This document shows, one piece after another, positions 10,530 to 23,160 of a stretch of DNA of 64,000 bases (position 1 is its first letter; each line of letters opens with the position of its first letter). Source of the DNA: Tanytarsus gracilentus. Its lineage: Eukaryota > Arthropoda > Insecta > Diptera > Chironomidae. The DNA lies in the NCBI GenBank assembly GCA_038502055.1, contig JAXRKN010000044.1, positions 12,297,501 through 12,361,500 of the forward strand, in the 5' to 3' direction. Made by a program: the position numbers and the translations under genes. Under the pieces are notes generated by a model. The model was not told the origin of the DNA and made no database searches. It saw only the letters and a list, made by a program, of their open reading frames with translations.

Positions 10530-13500
10530 AGAAAGATAAAAAATTAATTCCCCTTCGACGTTATGGAAAATGTTGATTCTTTTTTCAGAATAAATAAAAG
10601 AGTAAAGAAGAAACTTTGACACGAGTGCAAAGTAAACAGGATAATTTTGCAACAATGTTAGCGTGAGGCTGTTATTTTCCGCTTCATTGTGTAATAAAAA
10701 AAACAAGTTTATTATAAAAGCAGCAATTCTACAGATGTAAAAAGCAGATTTATTCAAAGCACGTTTAATGCAAAAAGTTTGTCAATTTTATGGTAAAAAA
10801 TAAAATATTTTTGAACAAGGTTGATTAAAAAGTTTTTTTGCCGTTTTTTGTTTTTAAAGACATACATACACAATTTTTCCTTAAATTTGCATTTAATGAA
10901 ATTAAAAAATTAAACTCCTCATATGGAGATTGCCGTGAAACTTTTTAAAAAAAATTTTATATTTTTTTCTGAAGCAAACATAAAGCTTCAAATTTTTTCT
11001 TTCATCATTATCACAATGCTTTTGAATGTTTTTGACACCCATTCAACCACTCACTCGTAACTTTTACATTAAGAAATATTTTGCTAGAATTCCTTTCAGA
11101 AAAAAGTCTTGTCAATTTCGTCTTCATTTTTCTTTTTTCGTCACGACACACTCGAGAGAGAAAAGCAAAAAGCTTCTAAATGAAATGTGTGACATATGGA
11201 GTTGTTTGAAAATGAATGATATATTTCATTTTCACAATGTTGTGACATTTACACACTTGATGTAAAACTAGTTTTTCAAAAAATTTATAACTTCACTATA
11301 TATTAACCCCTAGTGCCAAGACATTACATTGAGCAATATCAAAACATATACTTAAATGATAGGAATAGTCAAACCCTACAAACTGCCGAAAACAGAGTTC
11401 AAATTGGTTGATCCTACGAGGAGTTCATCCATCTTAGTGAATATCTTAGCCATATTTCAAGAACGGCTGGTTGGATTTGACTCGGGTTCAAAAACTCTTT
11501 TTTCCTTGAGCTACTAACTATTTGAATAAAATAAACCGAAATCGATTCTGAAATCGATTCTTTCTGTCTTTAAGTCAAAGATAAATTTGAGTTATTTTCA
11601 GGAATATTATATTTCTTTTTATTTTATTTTCTTACCTGTAAATACTTGCACTGAAAGACTTTACAGTCATTTTGAAAATTTTCTCCTACCTTTGAATTTA
11701 AAGATTTCATACTTTTCCCTGTACTTTTCTATCTCAGAGTTTGAAAGGAAAACTCTTGAAAAGTCTCAAAACATATAAATGGTGTTCAAAAGAAAAATCT
11801 TTCATATATTCGTAAAGCATAAAAAAATTCACTGAAAAAGTGCATACGTGTTTCATTTTAACACTTTCCCTAAAAAATGTTTATTTGAAATTTCCAAGAA
11901 AACGCTTGCTGATATGTTACAAAGCTTTCATTAAATAAAGCTGATTTTTCATTTAATAATGAGACTTAAAAAATATAAATTATAATTTAAGGATTATATT
12001 TTAAACAAGTTTTCTGTCCTTTTTCTAAAATATATGCACTTTTAAAAGCTTAAAAAATTTGAGTTCAGTTTTTTAAGTATCTTAAAAACCTTTCATCAGC
12101 ATCTTTGGTTAAAAAGGTTCTCAACTGACTCATATAATATCTTTTGATGGATGATTACATTTAATTAGTGTGCACTTCATTTAAATTAATTAAAATTTGC
12201 GAAAATAAGTGGCAACTAAAATTTTTAATTACAAAAACTAATTTATGTTTAAAATTTAAATTTGTTAATAAAATATCCAATTGATGGTTAAAAAACATTG
12301 GAGATTTTTTTTCTGAAAAATTATAAATTTTAATAATTTAATGTGTATCAGAAATTTACGCATTGTAAAAGGTTCTACACGTTTTAAGGTTGAAAACCTT
12401 TATCAATGTTTATATAGTAATTTCTTAAATTAACTTTCTAGTTGAAGGCACACATTTTTAGAGAGATACTGGAGGATGTTAAAAGAAAAATTATTATCGA
12501 TTCGTTTTTTTTCTCCTTCAATGGTTCTGTCATTGCCATTTTCTCGCTTTCAACTTTCTACCAGTGCCAACATTTAAGTAAAAGTAAATTTCAACTTTTA
12601 CTTAAATTTTAAATTTTTTCTTGCGTTGTAAGTAAAATAAATTGTCTTAAAGAAAAATTCGAAAGCATAATAAAGAGGGAGAAAAAAAGTTGTTTGGTTA
12701 GTTTGATCAAGATATTAAACTTTTACTTAAACTCTCTTCATTAAACCCTAAAAACAAATTCTCCGAACCTTCTTGGAATGATTTCACACCTGTGGTAAGT
12801 TTTCAGCAAACTTAATAAATTAGATCTTTTTAAAACTTGAACAAGAAAAAAGTTTTAGGTTTGTTTATGAGAGGGATAATTTGAAGGTAGCATAGCAAGA
12901 TTATAAAAAGAGTTCTCAAGAAACTCAATTAGTAAATTGATGTCATAACTTTTCGCACCTTTTCATTGACTTTAAGGGTGAAACTTGAAATATTTAAAAT
13001 GTAAAAATTCCAAATTTTATAAATAAATTTGAAAATTTTCTTTTAAGTTCCAAGAGCGAATAATTTAATACCATAAAAACTTTTTCTTAAATAACCGAAA
13101 TTTTTCATCATATCGAATACTTTTTTTAGAGCTTAAATTTATCGAGTTTTCCTTTTTACTCCTCATTGCTCTCATTCAATGTCTAAAAAATGTGCGCAGC
13201 CTTACTTGAAAAATCCATTAATAATATCGAGTTGTGTGTAAAAATGCGATAGACTAAAAATTAATCAAGAAAAAAATATTCATGAGACAAATTTTAGGTT
13301 TGAAACAAAATTTAACATAAATTTTTTAAAAGCTTCAAAAATTAATGAACAGTTATAATTTTTTTAAAACTTTTGAATGTAAAAGTTCTTTTATATCCGA
13401 TAACAGATTATTTTTTTTATTATTTTACGAACTTGACAGACAAGGGGTTCTCTTTTTTTGACGCAACACAGGAGCAATAAAGAATTTTTTATGTGTTTTG

Positions 13501-16500
13501 ATGAATTAAATTTTGGAATAAAATCCTTCGAGCTGAATGCTACAGATCTCCATCTTTTTATTTTGCTCTTTTGTTTATTGTACTCTCGAATTTAATGATC
13601 ACTTAGACACTAATTTTTCCCTACTTGACAATACTCTAATTCATTAATCGAAATTTTCTTAAAATTTGATTATCTTGAAAATACTCTTAAAATAAACTTT
13701 TTACTCTTCATTTTTTCAAATCAAGTACAATTTTTAATTAAATTTTAACCAAAATCTCTTTCACAAACAACATGAGTTAATCCAAAAAGACATGTTCATT
13801 TTTTACTTTTCTCATTATATATCTTTATATTCTTCCAACATGCTTGCATTTCCCTAAGGGACTCTCAGTTTTTTATTTGTGTCATTTATCTTGTTAAATC
13901 TCTCCAAGAGTGGATGAACAAGAATGTGATGAAAAATTTCTCAAGGGATGGAAAGTTTGAAATAAAAACTCAATCCTAAACATTTTATTTCTCAAGGTTA
14001 AATTTAATGGAGAAGGTTGTTTCTCATAGAAAGAAGAAATTTCCCAGGAATCTCACAGGAACTTCTTTGAGGTACACCCACGTTCTGTTTAGCATAATTA
14101 TTTTCCCATAAGCTTTTCTTGGAGTTTTTGGATTTACTTCGCCATTTATCTCACGGGAGCGCTTAATCTCTTCTTACCAATTTTTTAAAAATATGAAGTC
14201 AACCGTAAAAATATAGCAAAAGAGAAACAATTTTTATTCACGGCACGATGGTATAGCATGTAATCAGGATATTTGCTAATAGCCGAAGCGCCACTCGCCA
14301 TTAATCTACTCGAAGTAGACTTAAGGACTACACTTAGTCCTTAGAGACTAAATTGTATGGTAATGAAATTTTCATCTCATTAAACTAAAGCTTTCGCAAC
14401 ATCGCATCATCGAGTTATTCAACATTTTTTCCCTCTGAGCTCTGCATAATCAAAAGTCATTATATCAATGTCAACTTAAGTTTGACGATTTATTTAATAA
14501 AAATTTAATCAAATAATTATTAAAGAACCTTGAGTAGAGTTTCTCCAATGAGATTTCGGGGACCGCGGGAAGAAAAAAATATAAAAAGTACCTGTTTTTA
14601 CTGAACTTCATGGTTAATATTTACTTAAAATATATATAAAGTTTAACGGAAATAGTTCTTAAGGAACATTACATAGTGTCTGTCTAATATATCGGTTGAA
14701 TTTGCATCATGGCTAATTTTAGTGTAGGACTTATTAAGCATTGACCTGAAACACTTTTAAAATCATCATTTTTATTTTACTCATTTGAATCACATTTTTT
14801 CCGTAAAAGATCCTCGAAATTCTACATCATTAATCTTCCATAAGTGAATAATGCACAAAGCTATAAAAAGTTTTACGATTTTTTTATTTCTTTTGATAGA
14901 AAAAAGCTAAAAAATTCTTTCATTTTATCGTGATTAATTCTTGTGGAGAATCATTTAAATTCAAGAGTTCTTTAAATTTTTAGCTCCTACTTGTTGATTT
15001 TTAATTTCATTCTGCGTCATTTTTGAGTTTTACATTTCGACAAATTTAATTTTAAAATTCTTGTCAACAATCTGAAGCAGGAATATAAAGATTTTCTGTA
15101 TTTGAGAACACAACAGACTCGTTCCTTTCATCGTGAGCTTGTTTTCAGTCTCACTGATATCGCTTCCACTTCTTCTTCTTCGTCTGATAAGCAAATCGTC
15201 AAATATTTAAATTTTATTTACGAACAGCGTTGGAGTATCATAAAGGGAAGAAGGAGAGGGACAAAGTTTACTTAATGATGATTGCAGACTCAATGTTCAA
15301 CTCAAGTTGTTTATTATGTATTTAAAGAGTTATTAATAAAAGAAGAGGTACATATTTTATCAAGTATAAATGGAAAATTTTTGTTGAAAAAGGTCTTTAA
15401 AAATTTTAACGGGTTTTTATTTATTTTATTTGTGTTAGAAATTTAACTAAATTATTTTTGTTTGAATTTTTGAATATCCTTTTTTACAATAGATTTGTTA
15501 TTATTTTCCCTCATATCATATATGTATTTTTATTTCATGCTTCTTGGAAATATTTTCATATGTAAAGAATGCCAAATCAATAATTTTAACCCTTAAATAT
15601 TAACTGTGTTATCCAACCTCTAAAGTTAAACTCACGATGAATAAATCATTTTATTTTATGGTGATTGCGACACGATTAGGTTTGAATTATTTTAAAAGGG
15701 AAATTCTTTATTCGATGGAAAATACATAAAACATTTTTATAAATTTGGTTTGTTCTCAATTAAAGAACTTTAAAGCTTTGCGTTGAATTACCTAACTTTA
15801 TTTTTTTTAAACTGAACTTAAAATCAGGAACATCAAAAATTTAAAACGTTTTAAAATATTTTATTAAAAATGTACAAATTTTTGGTAACACTTTCTATTT
15901 CGTATTATTTTTTTGTAACTTTTTAATCTAGGTCCTTTCATCTTTCATTTTTATCCATCTCAAACAAACAAAGTAGGAATCAGAAATGGCACGTTTTCAA
16001 ACATAAAGGAGGAATGCTTTTAACAGATTGGTTCATTCGCAATGAATGAAGATATTCAATAGCATTTTTTTCTAATGCAAGGATGGAAGTGCTAACCTTT
16101 GAAAAATCAATTACGAGGTGACACAGCTTAACCTTTCGTGACTGAGAAGAAAAATATTTATTTTGAAACGATTATTCGGAGAATTTAAATACTATGAGGT
16201 ATGAGCTTTTTGGTTATTTTCTTGATGTTTAGCTTTAAGTTTTCATGGCTAACGATTTGTATAAAGCAGGGATTTAAGCCGATTAGTTCTAGTCGAATGA
16301 GTTGATCGACTTTTAGAGTCGACTGGCTTAAAAAACTCGAACCGACTTGTATCGTACTAAAATTTTCAGGCATTTATCATATTGATAAGAAATTTTTCAA
16401 ACATCCCTGAATGACTTTTTCGTGTTGGTATGAATTTTTTACAGCCCAAAAGCATGAATTTTTATTCTTGATAACGAGGAAAAAGTCATGAAAAATCATG

Positions 16501-17390
16501 TGGATTTAGGAAAGGGACGGTGAAGCTTTTTTGTACGTTGGCTCACGCCATTAACTGTTATATATATTCATCGTCGAGTGAACATTGAGTTGATACTGTT
16601 GAATTTACGCTTTGACTACTTAAGCTTTTTCAGAAAATATAAAACACGATTTATTGTTGAGGGTAGTAATGAATTTATGTTTGGTCATTAAAGTAGAATC
16701 CACTTTTATTAAGGGTTGGTTTGAATTTCATGGGAAATTATGGACTCAAATTATAAATTCACCTTGTCACTCCATATAATTATGTTAGTTTACTAATTAG
16801 AGGCTAAAATGACTTAAACATTCATTCGACCATTAAACATACCTAACTCAATTTGGCATAGTCACACCATTAAATTTAATCTCGAATTTTTTTTCGCTAT
16901 CTAAACTTTTTACGCACTGCTTTCGCATTAAAAATAAGGTCGACGAGCATTTCTTCTCACCACAATGGTCATATAAAAAATCTACGATCCTTTTTTAACT
17001 CCTAATGTTTTCTTCTTCACATAAAACTGTGTAAAAGAGACTCAATTTTCTTTCCAGGGAAAGAAAAGAAAATCGAGGTTAGAAAAAAAATTTTGAGCAA
17101 ATTTATTATGACTCTCTTCTTTTTTCGAAAATTTTTTTGAGTTGAGTAAGGCTTTACAAAACAGATGTTGTCAAGTAATGAGTCAAGAATTTTTCATCTT
17201 TTTTACTCACATAAACGCACATGTGGATCAGAAAAGATTATTAAGAAGCAAAACAGTAACATGACTTTGTAATGTGAGATGTTTTGGAGAAGATTTGAGG
17301 GCTATAGGGTCTATTTTTTACGCAATATAGATTAAAAAACAATTAGAATTAATTTTAAAAGAATTTTTAAGTAAGTATAAGTGGAAAAAA
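10530..17390. other. Gene-free stretch
   Basis: AT-rich sequence with only short, unsupported ORFs. It holds a truncated family X repeat (11291-11510) and a pair of adjacent perfect hairpins near 14306-14343. I see no exon with splice sites and conserved protein here. Confidence 0.6.
11291..11510 (+). repeat. Family X dispersed repeat, truncated copy
   Basis: Shares the segments CCCCTAGTGCCAAGACATTA, AAACCCTACAAACTG and AAGAACGGCTGGTTGGATTT with the copies at 21440 and 61630. It lacks the 120-bp tandem array and breaks off in an unrelated region after GGGTTCAAAA. Confidence 0.8.
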
Positions 17391-17393
17391 CAA

Positions 17394-19152
17394 ACCCTGG
17401 TAGAACAATGAGTTCAAATTGAGCTCAAACATTGAACTATTTAGTTCAAATGAACTAAATTAGTTCGAATTGAATTCAATTCGAACTCAAATGTTGAACT
17501 CAGCCACTTTAGTTCAACATTTGAGTTCGAATTGAATTCAATTTGAACTCAATTGTTGAACTAAATTTCCATGTTGAACTCTAAGGCTGAGTTCAAGATT
17601 TGAACAAGAATTTGAATTCAAGACTTGAACTAAATTTAAAGTTTTAGTTCAAAACTTGAACTCGAATTTAATTCAAGTCTTGAACTCAATTTGAATTCAA
17701 GTTTTGAACTAAAATTGGAGTATTTTGAATTAAATTTATTTCAAATTTAATTCAAAACTTGAAGTCAATTTGAATTCAAAACTTGAACTAAAATTGGGGT
17801 ATTTTGAAATAAACTTGAACTCAAATTTATTTCAAAACTTGAACTCGATTCGAATTAAAGACTTAGACGAAATTTTGGGTTGCTAATATAAACTTTATTT
17901 CAAAAGTTGAACTCGATTTGAACTAAAGACTTAGACAAAATTTTGGGTTTTTAATATGAACTTTATTTAAAAACTTCAACTCGATTTGAATTAAAGACTT
18001 AAACGAAATTTTGGGTTTTTAATATGAACTTTATTAAAAAACCTGAGCTCGATTTGAATTAAGGACTTAGACGAAATTTTGAGTGGTTAATATATAAACT
18101 TTATTTCAAATTTATTTCAAAAGTTGAACTCGATTTGAATTGATTGAAGCCCTAAATTAAGATTTGTTCTTTGTTTTAAGGTTAAAATAAATATTGGAAT
18201 ATTTTTCTGATCCATAGTTTAATTATTACATTATTTTATATATTTATATATATTATATAAAAATATTAGTGTAATTACATTATTTAGCAATTATATCTAT
18301 TATATATGTGTTTTTTGACAGACACTGATGATTCCCGGATCATATTGTGCTCAAACAAACAAAACTATCGCTAATAGTTTAAATCGTCACTTTTAATTAG
18401 AAATGGTTATTTATATATGTTTCTTCAATTTAAAAATTTTATTATAAAAATTTTTATGTATCAAATGTAAACTTGCAAAAAACATTAGAAAAAATATTTA
18501 TTTAAACAAAAATAAATTAAAAAAATTTTTTTTTTTAAAATTTAAATAAAGGAAAAAAATATTTGAAATAGTTGGCAAATTGATATTAAAAATAAGAATG
18601 GTTTAAATATAGCTTTTAGCCAAAATGGATTTTAACATAAAGTTTCCTCGGTGGTCTCGTGGTTACGCGCGTTAGAAACAGGAGTCCTGAGTTCGAGTTC
18701 GAGTCGGCGCAGCAAAAAAGTAAGAAAAATTTTTTAAGTACAAAACTAATAAAAATTCCAATTTCTCTTCACACAGCAAAAAAAAATAAGTGCGAGCAAA
18801 AAAAAAGTTAGTTAAATTAACTAAAGGAACACTTGGAAAGTGGAACAGTTCAAAAGTTGAATTCAAATTGAATTCAAAAGTTGAACTAAATTTTTTTTAA
18901 TTTGAAAATTTGAGGGCAATTTGAGTTCAAATTTCAGTTCGAATTGAATTCAATTTGAATTCAAATTTCAGTTCGAATTGAATTCAAATCGAAAATCGAG
19001 TTCAAATTTAGTTCAAACGTATATGGGCGAGTTCAACCGTTTTCATACAAAAGCTTACCACGCGATTTGAACTGAACTGGATTTGAACTCAACAATTGAA
19101 TTCAATTCGAACTCAAATAACACCCAAATTTGAACTCGTGTTCTACCAGGGT
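17394..19152. mobile_element. 1.76-kb inverted-terminal-repeat (foldback-like) element
   Basis: Terminal inverted repeat ACCCTGGTAGAACA at the left and TGTTCTACCAGGGT at the right, both running straight into GAGTTCAAATT-type sequence. The arms (17410-18150 and 18850-19140) are degenerate arrays of GTTCAA, GAATTCAA and TTGAACTC units in both orientations, so the arms can fold. No transposase ORF is seen, and no clear target-site duplication. A tRNA-like segment lies inside. Probably a non-autonomous DNA element. Confidence 0.7.
18643..18716 (+). repeat. tRNA-like (SINE-type) promoter segment
   Basis: A box A-like TGGTCTCGTGG at 18652 is followed about 40 nt later by box B-like GTTCGAGTT/GTTCGAGTC (18691-18705), the spacing of an RNA polymerase III internal promoter. 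The T-stem and acceptor stem do not pair well, so it is probably a tRNA-derived retroposon relic rather than a working tRNA gene. Confidence 0.35.
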
Positions 19153-19220
19153 AAACTTGAAAACTATAAATTTTACAAAATTCTTAAAAATTCTTTAAAA
19201 AATTGAAAATATACATTTGT

Positions 19221-19432
19221 TATCTACCCTTGAAAAAATATTTGATTGATTGATGATTGATGACTTAGAGGTAGCGCGTTGTAGTTACCAAGGAGACGCA
19301 AGCCATGCAGAACTCTTAAGAATAGAGTATAAATACCCCTTTTTTCCCCCTCAACAGCAGGCATCCCCGCGGGAATCGCCCACCTCGGGAGCTGCAACAC
19401 ACGTCTTGTATCTACCCTTGAGAAAATATTTG
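19221..19432. mobile_element. Short retroposon-like insertion flanked by long direct repeats
   Basis: About 164 bp (19245-19408) lies between near-identical direct repeats of TATCTACCCTTGARAAAATA-TTTG (19221-19244 and 19409-19432, one mismatch). The insert begins GATTGATG and includes a box A-like TAGAGGTAGCG. Consistent with a SINE and its target duplication; no poly(A) tail is evident. Confidence 0.45.
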
Positions 19433-20289
19433 CTAACTAATTTTTTCATGCGTCTCAGTTCACACATCATAACCGCAAGATGACTCTAATGATATTTTGA
19501 AACACTTTTAAAGATAATCACATGACGGATTTTGCTTTCATCGTCATCCAAACATTTTTTTAGATGTATATATAGGGCGATAATAACAATGAGACGAAAA
19601 AGTCATTATGAGGAAGTAAAAATTTACTTCTTATGGCTTCCAATTTCTAATTTCTTCGATTTTAAAATGGAAAAACAATTTTTTATTTTTTTTCTCCTTT
19701 TCCTGTTGTTTTAAATTTCTTTTGATTGGCTTCGACAACTCCGAACAAAATAATGTCGCCGCACATGTTTGATCTTCTTCTTTAATAGCTGTCATACCAA
19801 CCTCTAAAGGCAATCAAGTACTTGTCTGTTTACTAGCTGTTGTTTATTAATTTTTCAGAGGGTTTAGATATCGTGTACAAATTATTCAAAACTTATAAAA
19901 CCGTTTAATTTTAAGTTGAAAGACAATTCAAAAATTTAAATAATTTTTAAACTTTAATATAATTTGACACTTAAGAGACAAAAATCTAAAAAAACAAATC
20001 CGTTTCCGCTCAACAACACCAAAAAAATTTCAAGTGTGGCTTCTTCACTTCCTTTTCCATTAAACATCAATAAAATTTGTAAAACCATCAAAAAATATAT
20101 ATTTATATCATGATCAATGTCAATTTGAATCTTGTTGAGGCGTTCGAGAAAAAAATCCGCTTATGCTCCAGTAGAGAAAAAACATGACTTAAAAGTCGAT
20201 CGATGATTATTGTGTGCATCCGGGTGAGAGTGAAATTTACAAAAATAAAATTACCATAAATTCTGTCGCACAAGAGTATTTTTCCAATT

Positions 20290-20656
20290 TTATATTAATG
20301 TCGCATCGGTCACGAGTAAGTTCCCATTGCATCCGGCGTGTCTTTTATTATTCGTACAACGAACTCACAACAACAGTGTGTGACTTACTCGTCGTCGAGT
20401 GGAGACAGGAAGCGCTGAATTATGTTTATTTAATTAAGTTCGACGTTGTGCATGGAACATACTTTTTTAAACTCACTGGCACAACTTCAGATAGTTTTTG
20501 ATGTCATTAAATTTTTTTTGCTGCTCGATGCTGAGAAAATAATTCGTTGAAGATTTTGACAAATTTCGAGTGTTTCGATTTCGTGTCAAGTGTAATGAAA
20601 ATAAGCACGGCCCAAATTTTATTCGAGGAATAATTGATTTTTGAAGTCTAGCCAAG
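20290..20656 (+). promoter_or_regulatory. Possible promoter and non-coding first exon (of the Rau-like gene?)
   Basis: GC content rises here and the segment ends in a good donor, GCCAAG|GTGAGG at 20656/20657. The downstream Rau-like gene starts with ATG directly after an acceptor, so it needs an upstream leader exon. Linking the two across 8.8 kb is a guess. Confidence 0.25.
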
Positions 20657-21439
20657 GTGAGGAATATATTTTCAAATATTTTTTATTGAACCATATATAT
20701 AGTTTGTGAGTATTTAAACATTTCTAGTTCCCAAAACTTATGGCACGACCGTCATGCGACCTTCTTCGGTCATTCTCTTTAAAAAAAAAGTTTTAGCGTG
20801 CAGAACCTCAAACACACTAACCCAATTCGCATGGCATCGTTTAAGTTGTTATCAAAAGATTACAGTTAAAATTGTTTTGTTGGGTAAAAAATTCTTTACA
20901 TTCTTTTTTCTAATTTCCTTTTCATGATCATCTTCATATGATTGGATGCTTGAATAAATGATGTTTCCGGTGCAGTATGTTTAGTCTTTTTTGGGTCTTT
21001 TAATAAAGCGCATAGAAGAGGCAAAGAAATAAGAAATTGGGGAAGTTCATAAAAATAATAAGCGTTAAGAAGAGAACACATCTGACGATCGCATGTGCGC
21101 TTATGAAAGAACAGGATATGAGGACAGGGATTATTAACTTACTTCTTTCCATCTTTAATGTGTTTATTCAGATTTTTTGTTAGGAAATTTTTTCTTCTAT
21201 GTTTTTAAACAGCACAAGTCGCTAAGAATAAAGATGAAAATAATTACGTAACAAACTTGTTGGTTCTTTTTTCATCATTCTCCTCTCATGTAGTAATTCT
21301 TCATCTAATTAATGTCTTCTTTCATGACCTGGCGTTAAATGAAATTTTCGTGTTTTTTTGTTGCTGACATATTACAAGAGAATATGAAAAATTCTTGATA
21401 GTGCTTGATGAATGCTTGAAGGTTGAACGATAATCATTT

Positions 21440-22740
21440 ATAGCTCCGCTATATATTAATTTTGGATTTTTCCAAAACCTGTTTTCGACCCCTAGTGCCA
21501 AGACATTACATTGTGCAATACCAAAACATATACTCAAATGATAGGCCTAGTCAAACCCTACAAACTGGCGAAAACAGATTTGAAATCGGTTGCTCCTACG
21601 AGGAGTTAGAGCCATTTAAGTCATCTTACTTTCTCACTTTCTCACTTTCTTACTTTCTCACGATCTTAGTGGGCGGCATATCTCAAGAACGGCTGGTCGG
21701 ATTTCACTCGGGTTTGTGGCTAAAGATCGGATTTTGGTTCTAGTTGTGCAAGAAGTATTTTGTTTTGAGGTACGACCCTCCAAGGACCGTCCGTGAGTGC
21801 AAAAATGTCCTTTTTCATACAAATTTTCTCTTATTTGGCTTCATGGGTATCGTTGAACTCGTCATTGCATCAGGAATCGATTGACATTGACGATTTTTGA
21901 GGAATGTCCATCATGGCTGCCCAGGAGTGCCACTAATGTCCATTTTTCAGAACTATGGCTTCATGGGTATCGTTGAACTCGTGATTGCACCAGGAATCGA
22001 TTGACATTAATGATTTTTGATGAATGTCCATCATGGCCGGCCAGGAGTGCCACTAATGTCCATTTTTTAGAACTGTGGCTTCATGTATGTCGTTGAACTC
22101 GTCATTGCATCGGGAATCGATTGACACTGACGATTTTTGAGGAATGTCCATCATGGCCGGCCAGGAGTGCCACTAATGTCCATTTTTCAGAACTATGGCT
22201 TCATGTATGTCGTTGAACTCGTAATTTGACCAGGAATCGAATGGAACTGACGATTTTTGAGGAATTTCCATCATGGCCGGCCAGGAGTGCCACTAATGTC
22301 CATTTTTTAGAACTGTGGCTTCATGTATGTCGTTGAACTCGTCATTGCATCGGGAATCGATTGACACTGACGATTTTTGAGGAATGTCCATCATGGCCGG
22401 CCAGGAGTGCCACTAATGTCCATTTTTCAGAACTATGGCTTCATGTATGTCGTTGAACTCGTCATTGCATCGGGAATCGATTGACACTGACGATTTTTGA
22501 GGAATGTCCATCATGGCCGGCCAGGAGTGCCACTAATGTCCATTTTTTAGAACTGTGGCTTCATGTATGTCGTTGAACTCGTCATTGCATCGGGAATCGA
22601 TTGACATTGAAATTTTTTTGAGGAATGTCCATCATGGCCGGCCAGGAGTGCCACTAATGCCCATTGCAACGGAGTAGGGTACTAATCTATGCGGAGCTAT
22701 TGGAAATGGCAACGCCGTTTGCAGACCCATCTTGTTTTCT
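21440..22740 (+). repeat. Family X dispersed repeat, full-type copy with 120-bp array
   Basis: Begins ATAGCTCCGC (21440-21449), and its inverted match GCGGAGCTAT is at 22691-22700. It then contains the conserved CCCCTAGTGCCAAGACATTA block, a run of 10-bp ACTTTCTCAC/T units (21628-21660), the 120-bp tandem array, and an end block AATGGCAACGCCGTTTGCAG shared with 25.5 kb and 50.1 kb. No coding capacity for a transposase is seen. Confidence 0.75.
21841..22670 (+). repeat. 120-bp tandem array (about 6.9 units)
   Basis: Six units of exactly 120 bp plus a partial seventh, anchored on TATGGCTTCATG, CGTTGAACTCGT and GCCAGGAGTGCCACTAATG. Units 3 and 5 are identical. Even units end TTTTTTAGAACTGTGGCT and odd units TTTTTCAGAACTATGGCT, so a 240-bp dimer is the higher-order period. 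Confidence 0.9.
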
Positions 22741-22939
22741 TTTTCATGTTGAAAATATACGAGATCATTTATTGATGTGTTTGAAAGATTTTTAATTAGT
22801 TCTCTAGAGAGATGAGAAAGGAAAGGGAGTGAGAAACTTTTTAATTTTTTTCTCAAAATATTTAAACTTTGAAATTTTCGAACTTTTTAATGTTTTTTAA
22901 AATTTTGATTTTTTGAAATTTTCAGTATTTAAAAACTTT

Positions 22940-23160
22940 TTTAACTTTTTGAATTCTTGGTTGAATCCCGAGTTTAACTAGGGTCATGAAATTTACATTT
23001 TTGTACATTAGAGGATCCCAAAACTTAATACTTTTTGCACAAAAAGAGTCAAAACCCGACCTTTAGGTGAAAACTCGAGTCAAATCCAACCAGCCATTCT
23101 TGGGTTATGCAAAGTACTAAGATTGTAAGAAAATAAGATGTTTTCGCCAGTTGAAATTTC
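22940..23160 (-). repeat. Family X fragment, inverted
   Basis: Read on the minus strand it matches the middle of family X: CAACTGGCGAAAACA, AAGAATGGCTGGTTGGATTT and GACTCGAG. It follows the main copy in the opposite orientation and has no 120-bp array. Confidence 0.7.

Noticed and set aside
18643..18716. Functional tRNA gene
   Set aside because: Promoter-like boxes are present but the T-arm and acceptor stem do not pair properly.
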